Both the position numbers and the translations under genes were made by a program. A stretch of 64,000 nucleotides of DNA from Trichoplax sp. H2 (taxonomy: Eukaryota; Placozoa; Uniplacotomia; Trichoplacea). Every line of letters begins with the position of its first letter. Positions within the stretch are counted from its first letter, which is position 1. Below the pieces are notes generated by a model. That model ran no database searches and had not been told where the DNA came from. It saw nothing but the letters and a program-made list of their open reading frames with translations. Where the stretch lies: the NCBI GenBank assembly GCA_003344405.1, contig NOWV01000072.1, positions 1 to 64,000 on the forward strand. Direction: 5' to 3'. Positions 1-11,195 of the stretch are shown in pieces.

Positions 1-90
1 GTATTTCATAACACCTGTTAATTTATTTTCCGCGCTATGCTATTTAGTACCAACTCATAAAGTATGCCAACTTAATCTTTAACCCTACAG

Positions 91-3000
91 AGATATTAGT
101 AGTAACCCAATTACGCTCTCAAAAATCGTTGGCAAGATTGATATAATCGTAAAGTCTTATTTGCAAACCATGTAAGTAAACTACTTTCGCATACCTTAAA
201 TCTGTAAAAATTATTACTACTTTATTTAAATGTAACAAGTGCAGTACTTTGATAACCTTAATCAATAATAAATAGAAGTTTGTAAAACTTGTTTTATAGC
301 TGCATAACACTATTTTATTTTCAAATATGGCAAACTTAATCTAATTATATTATTATATGATGGGCATTAGCATTGCTAGTAATTGTCTAATATCAGATAT
401 TTATGGGATTGGCTTCCACTTCTTTACCCAATTAAGCACACTGTAAGTTTTATGAACAGTTGCCATGTTATACACATACTTAAAAACTAAAATGCATTAA
501 AATATTTATTCATTTGTTTAATACTCTTTATTTTTTCTAAGGTTTATTTTGAACATTTTTGTAGAGTAATTAATGATAATAACCTAGAATATCTAGATAT
601 GTCTTCCTTCAGAAAAGAATCTTCAAAGCTGATGGAACTGTAAGTAAAGATCACTATTAGACTGATTAAAAGTCTATCTTTTTATTGCAAGCTTAAGATT
701 TTAATTTTGAATTATGACAATACTTTCAATACTGTCCTTAGACAAATTGCTGGAAACAATTTGCAAACATTGAAATTTTCATCGAAAACCCGCTTCATTC
801 AATTAAAATTTTTGTGAGTGAAGACATATATCAATTTAAAAAATATTTATTTTTACGACTTCCTAGATTTTCTAAATACTTAATATAAGTAATATTTGCT
901 GTGTTTTAACACAATGCTTAATAATTATGACAATGATGTCATTAACAAATGTTTTGTTATTATAAAAGAAACCTTTCTACTAATAAATTATCCGACGTCT
1001 GTAAGGAAAGCTTAGCTTTTCATTTTGCCAAAATTGAAAGACTGTAAGTTATGAGTTCTCTTATCACAAGATTAAAACATTACTAATGTCACATTAGGAG
1101 ATGTATATAGATACATTTGCTTTAATGAAGATATTTATTTCTGATATTGATGTACATATATAGCTTTTTTGATTAAATGACAATCTTCTAAAGTCGTTAA
1201 GCACAGTATCTTTCAGAATTAGTACATTTGTAGTTACTAAAATATCATTTTAACACATTTCTATTTGTAAGTTCTAGCTACAGACAGTTATAAATTTTTC
1301 ATTAGATAGAAATTCTATGACTAATAAATTATTTGTAATTTCAGAGATCTTAGCCGTAATAACATTAACGTACTTGAAGAAAGATGCTTTAGAGGCCTTT
1401 TGCAGCTGAGAACATTGTAAGTATTCCAATCAAAAATTAAAAGATTTAATTATCGATTTAATATCTCTATAGATTTTGCAATATTGTTTACAAAATATTT
1501 GAGAATGAAACTTGCACAGGTTTGCATATTAAAATAATGAAATGGATAGTGATGTAATAAAATCACTAATATGTCCGGTGACGCTAACCAAACTTGAATA
1601 TGCTGATTGTAGCCCTTTAAAATTAGCTTCATGATCGATTCCTAATGCTTTAGTGTTAAATGAAAGAACGAAAGTCTCTACTAGCTTACCTGTTGAAGTA
1701 GTTTAATAACTTAGCTGGAACTATTTGTCCATTTAATATAAGTAATATTTACATGGGCTATTTAATTTTTCTAAATCTTTTTAGATTTTTACAAGGAAAT
1801 ACGCTTGGGTATATAAGTGCAATATCTTTCTACGGACCGCCTAGGTTAACAACAATGTAAGTTGATAATATACTGTACCTAGCATTAAGCATATTCTGCT
1901 GTGATATGACAATATTTGAATAAAAGTGCATTTAATCAGTAACCTGGGATACATTTACTATATACCTTTGAATGTGTAATATGAAATAATTAAAACTAAG
2001 TTCCTTATGCTAGATCACTTCTTCAATAAACTACTTGTTGATATGGTTTACATAACATTTTTCTGATCATTCTTAGCGATATTAAAGGCTGTAATATTCT
2101 TTGTTCTAGTTTATCAGATCGAGATTATTTATGCTGTATAGTTCCCTCTAAGGTTAAGACATGTTCTCCTGATATGCATTCAACAGTTCTCAACTCTTGT
2201 GAACGTCTTCTATCACATGTTTCACTGGAGTCATTTATTTGGATTATTGGTCTTTTAGCTCTAATTGGGAACATACTAGTTCTAATTCAAAATTACTCAG
2301 TAGTACAACAGAAGAAAAATCCTGTTCCCATGTACCTAATTAATAATTTAGCCACTTCTGATCTTTTAATGGCAGTCTATTTACTGATTATCGCCATTGC
2401 TGATATAAATTTTACTGGCAATGAATACGGACCACATTCTGAATTATGGTTATCTCATCCGATGTGTCTAATAGCTTGCTTTTTAATTTCATTGTCAAGT
2501 ATAACTACGTTCTTAGTTATGATGATTATTTGTGTGGACAGATATATTTGTATAGTCTTCCCTTTTACTTCCAAGAAAGTTGGTACGAAAAACGCGAAAA
2601 TCGCTGTTGGTATTATGTGGATGTTTGGTATTATTTTTTCCGCAGTACCTACCTTATTTAGCATACAACAACCAGGCTATCTGCGATTATACACATATAG
2701 TAGTATATGTGTTCCGAATAATTATCAAAACTTTTATTATAGAATGTGGATGATATCACGTTTACTCATTACCGTGATAGGTTGGATCAGCATGTTTATA
2801 TTATATATTCAAATTTTTATTACCGCCAATATCAGTGCTAAAGGAATACGCAAATCGACCACTACTAAGAATAAAATGCTCGCAATCCGTTTGTTATTAA
2901 TTATGCTAACAGATGCAATTTGCTGGATTCCTTATTATTACGTTAACGTAGCAGGGTATTTGACAAGCGGTAAGGTTGATCCAATTACATTGCAATTTAT

Positions 3001-3193
3001 CTCTATCTTAACACTGCCGATCAACGCTGCAGTGAATCCTTTTTTATACACTGTCACCAACATCGACACCTTGAAGAGATTATTTCGTAGAAATTCCAGG
3101 AAAGGCACTCTACAAGCACAGGTACATCTTCCTACAAGGACGACTATTACGTTTATTAATCAACAGCAACGTTCAGGAGGTGTTACAGTTTAA
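91..3193 (+). CDS. Leucine-rich-repeat GPCR (LGR / relaxin-receptor-like), 5'-partial
   Basis: Seven short LRR exons, each one repeat, lie at 91-171, 371-442, 565-639, 742-813, 969-1043, 1345-1416 and 1785-1856. Most are 72 or 75 bp, all join in phase 2 and end in GTAAGT or GTGAGT. The sixth reads LDLSRNNINVLEERCF, a textbook LRR. The last exon, 2077-3193, holds a cysteine-rich hinge (CCIVPSKVKTCSPDM) and then a rhodopsin-class 7TM domain: GNILV in TM1, LATSDLLM in TM2, DRYICIVFPF after TM3, CWIP in TM6 and NPFLY in TM7. This order of LRRs, hinge and 7TM defines glycoprotein-hormone/relaxin-type LGRs, which act at the plasma membrane through G proteins. The tail ends VTV, possibly a class II PDZ ligand. 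The N-terminus lies outside the window, so signal peptide, LDLa modules and ligand class cannot be judged. Stop TAA is at 3191-3193. Confidence 0.92.
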
Positions 3194-5054
3194 TTAAAGT
3201 AAGAAGATTCCCTTCAGCACGTAGATGAATAAGCATCATTTTTTTGAATGCTCTATATTTTATTTCAAATTCTACTTCTTTTGTATGATCCAATAAGGTT
3301 ACTACTTTGTAAATTATTCTTTCTTTTGAGGCAAATTAACTAACATTCGTAGTTAAAATTGAAAATTTTTGTAATCATCTATAATTCTTATTCTATATTT
3401 TGATTCTTGTTCATATTAGTAATCATGGCAAATAAATCTTTACAAATAAATGTATATATAATAGTGCTTAAAATAATTATTATACGAGTATGTATCAGAT
3501 GTACACACTATTAATCGATTTGCCCAATTTCTGATAGCTATCTACAGTATGTGTAAACATAATGCGGATGCGTTGCTGGCGCATCTTTTCATACCTTACG
3601 GAAAAAATCTTTTACCTGTAGTGAAATAAGACGCAACACTAAAAATTAGTTGCTCCAATAAGTATCTAATAAACACACTAAAAGGCTTATTAGTTCATTC
3701 ATAATCTTGTACTCCATGTTTGCACTTATCCTTATTTAGATTACTAATTTTTATTTCAATAAATCTGTTGCCGACCACTAGCATCTGAACTTGTATAATA
3801 TTTTGTACATCGCCGATGTCTTCAACTTATGTTAGGCTTTGCTAACGATAACATGATTGCTTGTGTAAAGAGAATATTATCTTATTACAGGTAGGTCTTT
3901 TTAAAATCGATGTAAGAATTGACTCATGATAGTCGCTAAAGATCCTGAATACTGAATGTTGATTATATGTCCGAAATTAGGAGAGAGAACTGTCGATGTT
4001 GATTGATCATAGTGACAGTGATTTGAAAGTACGTACAGCGTCAACTCGATTCGTGCCCCGTTCTACTTATTAGGATTAGGTTTAAGGGGGAGAAGAAGAA
4101 ATTTTTGCTTATACTCGTCTACACTGTGATTTGTTTTCTTCTTTGAATTATTTGAATAGTAAAAGCTTTAAGTAAAACGCTTCAAAAGCACCATTGGTTA
4201 AAGCCATACATTTGCGATTCATTTAATACAAATTGATGCAAAAATTACAATATGGAATGGAAGGGATCGCGTCGGACAATTCGGCTCGACTAGGAAACTC
4301 ATCTAAAAAATTCTTCCTTATATAGGCCAAGTTAGAACTCTGATTTTTTTATCTTTACTATGGTTTAGTCAATCAACTCTACTGTACAGAGTACATCGCA
4401 AATCTGCGGGATCTAATGAAGAGGGATTACTAAAGAGAAAGTGAGTGATTCTCTTTTTAGTAGTCTGTGATGGAATCATGGTGTATCTAGCTATCCATGA
4501 GGATCAACGTCAATCGACAACTCCCCTACATTACATGTTGTGACGGCACTATATTGACTAAATTATAGAGTTTAAGAAAATATTGTTGCTGACAGTGTTT
4601 CAGTGTTTGCGTATACCTTATTTCTACTAGTAAAATATACCCGTTCATGTGAACGGAGGGAAGGAAGTATAATAAAATATTGACAATGTTGAACAGCTAC
4701 TATTCTTGGATTTTTGTCGTTGTAATTTGCCTGTATTATTGAGTATATAGTACTGTTTAATGATTTAAATCTTGCGCAAAACTAAAGGTATCATGCAAAT
4801 AATCTACTTTAATTAATTCAAATTGACATTGACAATTGATATAATTTCTAGCCTTCTGTTGACAATTTACAATACATAAAATCATCTCAATTCAACTATG
4901 TAGACACTATATGCAAGGATAATGCTGTGCTAATAAGTACATTTATTTACAAAATTTTCAGGATATACTATATTATCAGTAAATTGCATATGACCATCGG
5001 ATAAATAAACGTTATTGGTTAGAATTTTAATATTACTGGCATTAATTTAGCTAG
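3194..5054. other. Intergenic stretch, with candidate poly(A) signal of the GPCR gene
   Basis: No coding exon was recognised. AATAAA hexamers occur at about 3431 and 3445, roughly 240 bp past the GPCR stop, and would suit its 3' end. The remainder is AT-rich single-copy-looking sequence. Confidence 0.5.
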
Positions 5055-5260
5055 CTTGACCCAAATTTGTGCTACAGTGAAAACCAAGCCCTAGTACTGT
5101 ATCCATGGATATGCGCAAGTCCAAATAGCTTGACCCAAATTTTTGCTACAGTGAAAACCAAGCCATAGTACAGTACAGTACAGTACAGTGTAATGTACTG
5201 TACACTCCCTGTACTGTATGGTAGGACTACAGTGTACAGTGTACAGTACAGAGATGTTCT
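5055..5260. repeat. Direct repeat plus TACTGTAC/GTACAGTAC palindromic cluster
   Basis: A segment of about 45 bp (CTTGACCCAAATTT..., then a CTACAGTGAAAACCAAGCC core) occurs twice, at about 5055-5100 and 5128-5172. It is followed by a run of overlapping GTAC palindromes (GTACAGTACAGTACAGTG) to about 5260. The same palindromic vocabulary recurs near 39.8 kb and 51.5-52.6 kb, which suggests a dispersed repeat family. Open frames through it are by-products of the repeat. Confidence 0.75.
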
Positions 5261-5891
5261 GTACTTGGCGGTGTGCACGTGACCTCTGCAATGTTCAAAT
5301 TCAAACTTTGGCGGCATTGGTTATTGGTTAATCAAGCAAGTCAATTGTACCGTATACTCACCATTCTCCTATGTCGTATTCAGTACGTAATTGTCGATAC
5401 TGTCGCTAGGTATAAGTCGATCATCTCCATCCTGCCTTCTCAGGCCTGTGATTGGCCTGAAAACATCATTCCTGTCAACAGTCGTTAAGCGTCGCGAGTT
5501 TTTTTATCGTAACGCCTCCCAACTCCAACTGCTACTATCGCTGCCAAATTGAAATCATCTTCTAGTTTATGTTAGGAGTGAAAATGAACATTTGAAAATT
5601 AGCGATTGAAAGCGATTGCTACAACGAGGCACTCGATGCTATTGGCAGCTCTGTGTTCCAGTCCAGCAACGACGACTATTTTCTATTCATCGATGAACAT
5701 CGATTGACCACCAAGAGAAAAGTGAGAACACGTAGATACATTCGTTGATTTGTCAATAAGCCTTTGTAATTTATTGGATACCACAGTAAGATCGTTGATC
5801 ATTTATTCTTGTGCCATTGATCGTCATTTAGGTTCATCTTATTGATTCTGATGTTGATATAGCCTAGTTACAATAATCAAAATATAAAAGC
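5261..5891 (+). promoter_or_regulatory. Upstream region / probable 5' UTR of NEMP
   Basis: The stretch at 5500-5750 is visibly less AT-rich than its surroundings and lies just before the signal-peptide exon of the NEMP gene. I see no clear TATA box or spliced 5' exon. The promoter assignment rests on position only. Confidence 0.25.
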
Positions 5892-7995
5892 ATGTACTCT
5901 AAGAATGGCATGATTGTCATCATCGTTATCGTCTTCGCTGCCATGGCTACACAAGGATATGGTAAGTAGCTGCTGCATAGTATCGCAAGCGATGTGGATG
6001 ACTGTGCAGCTGAGGAGTAGGATGGAGGTCAAAAATTGTCAGCATTAGTCTTCTATCTAGACTGGATAATCAACTTGATCGAAAGACTGCATTCTTGCAA
6101 TTCTTAATGCTTTTCAATGCTTACAATGATGCTAGGTGACGAATTACAGTATTTTAATTCCAGCTACACTTCTAAAAGCTTTAATATGACTCATGCTACA
6201 ACGACCATCGTCTATCATGGGGTCGCTCGGTATGATCTATTATCCATTTGGAGTTCTGTGAAGGTACTGCAGTACATATACAAAAGTGTCAAGTTGGAAC
6301 TAATGTATATAGACTAAGCATAAATTTATCATCATGCTGCTCTAAAATGCAAGTGTATTTTATTGATAGATTAAAGTCAATTGCTCCGCTGACTGCAGAT
6401 TTTATCAAATATATCCTACTCGACATTATTTGTCAAGCAATGATGACAAATTATTAGATCGAAAATATCTTATTTGGCTGTTAACTTTAAATTGGCATAT
6501 AACACATATTTCACCCTATGATGCAACTTATGTTCACGTACGAATTTCTGGACCGATGAGCAAATTTACGTTACTACTTGAACATCAAGGTAAACATAAA
6601 TGAAACCCGTGATCAGGGCTTCGGTCAGAATATCTTGTATAACCTCACGGTCAAAAATAATAACCATTTGTTTATTTTGTGGATAGTGTTCAATTGGCTT
6701 TTATTCCTGACGTTTACAGCTGGACTACTTTTCTATTTCACAGCCACCACGTTATCAAGGTTTAGGAGCAAAACGCATTGTTTTAATGAATCACTTTCTC
6801 AGTTATAAGCACTTTACAATATTGACATATGAATACTAAACCTAAAATATTATGTTAGGAGTCGCTTGGTATTCTATGGTATTAGCATAGCAATTGGAAT
6901 TAGTATCGGCTCGGTTTTGGCATTCGCGATTTCATTCCATTATTGCAGTAAACTTTTACCTCAGGTATCGTGTTGCTCACCCTTTTTAAATTCGATAACA
7001 TTATCGAACAGGATTGCTAAACCATAATTGTAATGATTTGTCTTCTTGTAATTGTACTTTTATAGAAATCAGTTACCAATATTATTGCCATCGGTGGAAT
7101 TTTAATTATGACATACTTTGTCGATTATCGCCCGTTCAATTATGCTTCTTTCTTAATAGCCAATAAAGAAGCTATTGCAATATATGTCGTTATATCTGGT
7201 GGTTTAACTTTTTGTTTGTGCCATACGTACGAACCGGGACCAGAAGATCCCAAGGTAATTATTTTGCATTAATAGACACACTTATTCGATCATTATCAAC
7301 GTCTAATTTTCTGCCTGAAATTAAATGTAGAGAAAGGTAATACAGTGGATTATTCAAGCTATCGCTATCCTTCTAATGTACTATGGGTTGCAACTGCAAG
7401 AGATATCTTTTCTAGTTATAATTGTATGCTGGATATGGAGTTGGCAGTATCATGCAACCAAAGCCACTGCTGTAGTAAAAGCCACCTTTAAAAAATTTAG
7501 GTTAGTTATAAATGGTGACATTGAAATAATTGTAAACTGTATAGTAATCATTCGTATTACACCCACGATTAGGAAAAGGTATGCATTACGTGCTACCGTT
7601 AATACACCCCATCGATTTTTAACACAAGAAGAGTTTGTAACTGAGGGTAAGGTAGAAACTGAGAAGGCGCTACAACAACTACGTGACTACTGTACAAGCC
7701 CTGAATGTAATACTTGGGAAATAGTGAAAAAGTTGAAAGACCCCAAGAGGTATCTGAGACATTTCAATTTGGGATACTTTTCTAAACTTGTGCTTTATAT
7801 TCTGAGGTTTGATGTATTTGATAGTATTAAAGGTTGGCTTTTAATAAGCAATACACATTTAGATGTCATCTATTAATTACGAAAATGTATTTCAATTTGG
7901 ATAATAGGTTTGCTGAACTTCTTTACGGTAATGGTGATCTCGATGACCGAGAACTCTATAGATGGATGAATGACAGTATGTTTGATGTTGAATAA
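5892..7995 (+). CDS. NEMP: Nuclear envelope integral membrane protein (NEMP/TMEM194 family)
   Basis: Nine exons: 5892-5961, 6136-6263, 6370-6537 (alternative end 6589), 6617-6759, 6859-6964, 7066-7254, 7331-7500, 7573-7749 and 7908-7995. With the first exon-3 end the product is about 412 residues. The ATG exon encodes a signal peptide (MIVIIVIVFAAMATQGY). A lumenal segment follows (IWSSVK joined to IKVNCS, as in NEMP1 IW..IQIRVNSS), then about five membrane segments. The nucleoplasmic C-terminal region carries the family block FLTQEEFVTEGKVETEKAL and DYCTSPECNTWEIVKKL. The last exon ends DLDDRELYRWMNDSMFDVE. In other animals NEMPs sit in the inner nuclear membrane and support nuclear-envelope mechanics and germline function. 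The exon 3/4 junction is uncertain: a conserved-looking stretch to 6589 does not splice in frame. A decayed copy of the 3' exons lies near 34 kb. Confidence 0.9.
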
Positions 7996-10678
7996 TACAA
8001 TAATTTCCGCAAAAGATTCAATTTAATATTTATTGGTTTACTTGGTTGAAATATAATTTTATTTGTTACTATAAAATTTTACAAAACGGGTACGGGTATG
8101 CTTATGCAAACAATGATACGGAATGTAGTCAAATGCATCCAGTAGAAATTTTTAACAGTATGAGGAGGTGTTTTCTCACTTCATTTTTATCCTTATTAAA
8201 TTTTAATGGCATTACTTGATAATGTTCTGTTTCTGAAATGCAGTCTAGCGTCTTGTCTCAATAATAGTTCTGACTATGACCTGATTGCATTTCAAGCAAC
8301 AGCGACATACCGGTTGCTAGTTTCTTTAAGGACAAAACTAACTATAAATCACTCTTAACGATCTCACGGATGTGCTATATCATAAAATCATATAGCAATA
8401 CGGATAATACTAGTCCTATACAGAATTGTTGCTGTTACCTGAACAATACTAAATTTGATAATCAGATTTCTCACTGCATGTTAAATCGCTTCATCAAAAG
8501 TTACAGTATTTTAAATTTGGGTAATCAATGTAAACCAAACTCAGGAAAGGATACTTCTACGAACTTGTAAAATACCGGAGGATAAATGCTAGTAATAGCA
8601 AGTACTTTCAAAGTACATGTATTGACTTATCTAGCAAAGTGCCCTATGCTATACTATATTATCAGTACAATTTTAAAATCTAAATCTACTATCAGTTTCG
8701 ATGATCTAGTGAGATGCATCTTCTTTTTACCCTTTCAAAAATTGTTTATTATATAATTATTACCACTGGCAATTCTGCTTTCTCGCCTATACCTGTCCTT
8801 TATTCTTTCATTTATCTGTTATATGTAGCTAAGAGAGGACAAAAATGATGAGAATAGCACTTAAAAGACTACTATCAGCCACAAAAGCTGAATGTAATAA
8901 AAAATTCTAATTAACTGTATTATGTTATGGTCATAGCATTTATTATGCCGTATGTAAGACTGAATAACAAATTAAGAATAATAAATTGATATGTTAATCA
9001 TCAGTCATTTTCATTACTATATAAATGACTGCAGTATTTTGTAAACTGATGAAGTCTGATACGATATAAACACCTAATGCTTATAGCTATTAAATTCTGT
9101 TATCTAGCTTACACTTTGAGTTAATGTTATGGATCTAACCCAACGGAATACCTTCGCTTTCTATTTATTACCAAGGCAATGTCCTAGTATGATCGTGTTA
9201 AGAGGGGCAAAATTACTCCGCCACTATCTCGCAATAATAAGCTACTTGTCAGTTATATTCTTACGGTAAGGAAAAATAAAGGCAACTGTAAACCTAGAGA
9301 TGTTTACGTCCTTGCAAAGAGGATGCGTTCTCTTTTAATCCATAGGATCACAATCAGCTAACATACATTTGCGCAACATTGTCGTAGTTTAAATGGATCA
9401 AACCTTGCATATATTGGCTTAAAAATGTAACTGGTATCATCTCACTTTACGCAAGTCTTAAGCCTTATTACCAATTCCGTGCATTTGCTATAAGGAATGT
9501 AGAACAATTGAATACAATTCCATTGCCGTTTATGTTAATGGTAATTGTTTTCTGCAATATAATTTGATGAAGCTAATTGAGATCATTAACGTCAATTTGA
9601 TTATTATTATAATTAGTCTTGTAAGGCCAATTCACTTGGTTCTCACTGTAGTTTGCAAATACAATTTACCCGTGGTAAGACAGATATACAGTATTTAATT
9701 GAAATAAATAAGGCAAACTACATCATAGCTCCGTTGTACAGGAGCTGCATCCGATGTAGTATAAATGGTGATCCTCTGTAGCACAGGTAAAGCTGTGTAA
9801 AGAAAGATTTAAATGGCTTTGATACCGTAGTTAGTTATTTTAGCTTCCGAATCTATGGGTCGGCTCGTGACTCTCATTAGGGCAATAACTATGGTATAAT
9901 AATTAAGTTACGAACGTTAAATCTCTTGAGCTACTCGGTAGAAGGAATGTGCAGTATTCCGCATATTTAGGTCTCTTAAGCTCAAATTTAACTTCAAACT
10001 AGTACTGTATAGAATACAATCTAGGATAAGCACACTTTTATTTTATTTCATAGACCTATGCAAAAGCTACTAAACGTTCTATATTATACGGACTAATGGA
10101 CTACTGTATATCAAATGAATCTTCCTTACTAGTAGGAGATTCTCAGTTTTATATAGTTGACCGATTCTGAACTACAATATGCGTATGTTGTAACTGCCGT
10201 CAAATTATGTTTGCTAATTACTGTACTTGACTACAATAACTGAAAGAAGAGTATGATAGCATTCAGTTTGTTGCATAATTATAGCCTTGTCTATCATAGT
10301 GTCTGTAAGTAATTCGGTAGAGATAAAAACACAAGTTTCATATACTGTACTAATCAGTGCGCTGAACTGAAGCTGATTACTGTAAAATGGATTTGCTATT
10401 ATCATTATGAAATACGTACCACAACTGCATCACTTACACGTAAAGAACGGAAGTAAATGGTAGAAAAAGTAATAAAATCAAAATAACAACAACGTGCGGT
10501 TTACAAAATACTTTACTTCTAGCTTAGTATTGCATTTTTTAATTGCCTCTTTGTTAAGAGCATACCCAGATTCACTAGTTCATATTAGAGGCATTTAAAA
10601 CACTAATTTGGCAATGAACTTATTTTATCATTAACTAGTTAAGGAAATTACTATTGCTTCAATTATTATCCAGAAGCT
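7996..10678. other. Non-coding stretch between NEMP and the receptor gene
   Basis: No exon, RNA gene or transposon ORF was recognised. The first kilobase (about 8000-9060) is recognisably homologous to about 35000-35850 (for example TTTAAATTTGGGTAATCAATG near 8510 against 35440), so it was part of the duplicated segment. The rest shows nothing I can name. The 3' UTR of the minus-strand receptor presumably extends into its right end. Confidence 0.5.
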
Positions 10679-11195
10679 CTAAAATTTAGCCATCTCCTCA
10701 GGTTCTTCATAAGTTTGATTAATGTGTTGATTTCCTCCTGATGAGCTCATAGTCATTTGACCTGATTCTTCTATGTTAATAACGATCAAAAAATGTAAAT
10801 TATGGATATTAATATGTTAAAATTCATTATCAGTTTTTAGCCAACCATCAATATGTGTACAGGTAATAGCTAAAATTATACAGTTCAAGTAGCAAATTTT
10901 ATAAACCAAAATACCTCTATAAATAGGATCTCGACTCTTGGATTGTGAAGTCTTAGCACGTTTGTTATCGGAACTAATATTATTTCCCCTAGTTAATAAT
11001 AATATTGAACGGTAAAATATAATTAGAAAATATCCGTAATTTTAGTTAGATTTTATGAGTTACTAAAGAACCGGTCACAATGTCGTCAAGTTCGAATGTG
11101 ATTTTTTTACCTCTTGCGCATAAAAAAGTAAGCTACCAAGAGGAGAATCAAGAGGGCGCCGGCAGAGCCAGCAGCAATGCCAATAATAGATGGAG
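10679..11195 (-). CDS. Receptor transmembrane helix and cytoplasmic tail
   Basis: Exon 11111-11195 encodes [20 protein letters not shown], a small-residue-rich hydrophobic helix followed by FFMRKR, a positive-inside stop-transfer. Exon 10915-10988 gives a Ser/Lys-rich segment ending SRDPIYRG. Exon 10679-10770 gives the end, [13 protein letters not shown], and a TAG stop. The tail of about 54 residues has no kinase or death domain. The tyrosines in DPIYR and TYEEPEE sit in acidic or basic settings that could be phosphorylated; pYEEP resembles Src-type SH2 ligands. That role is inferred. Confidence 0.85.

Noticed and set aside
119-310. Open frame on the minus strand
   Set aside because: Overlaps an LRR exon and intron of the GPCR on the other strand; no domain or start context.
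5072-5317. Cysteine/tyrosine-rich open frames
   Set aside because: Translation of GTAC palindromic repeats.
7376-7876. Single long open frame of 166 codons
   Set aside because: Joins NEMP exons 7 and 8 only because the 72-bp intron has no stop, and runs past the true donor at 7750; the spliced model fits the family better.
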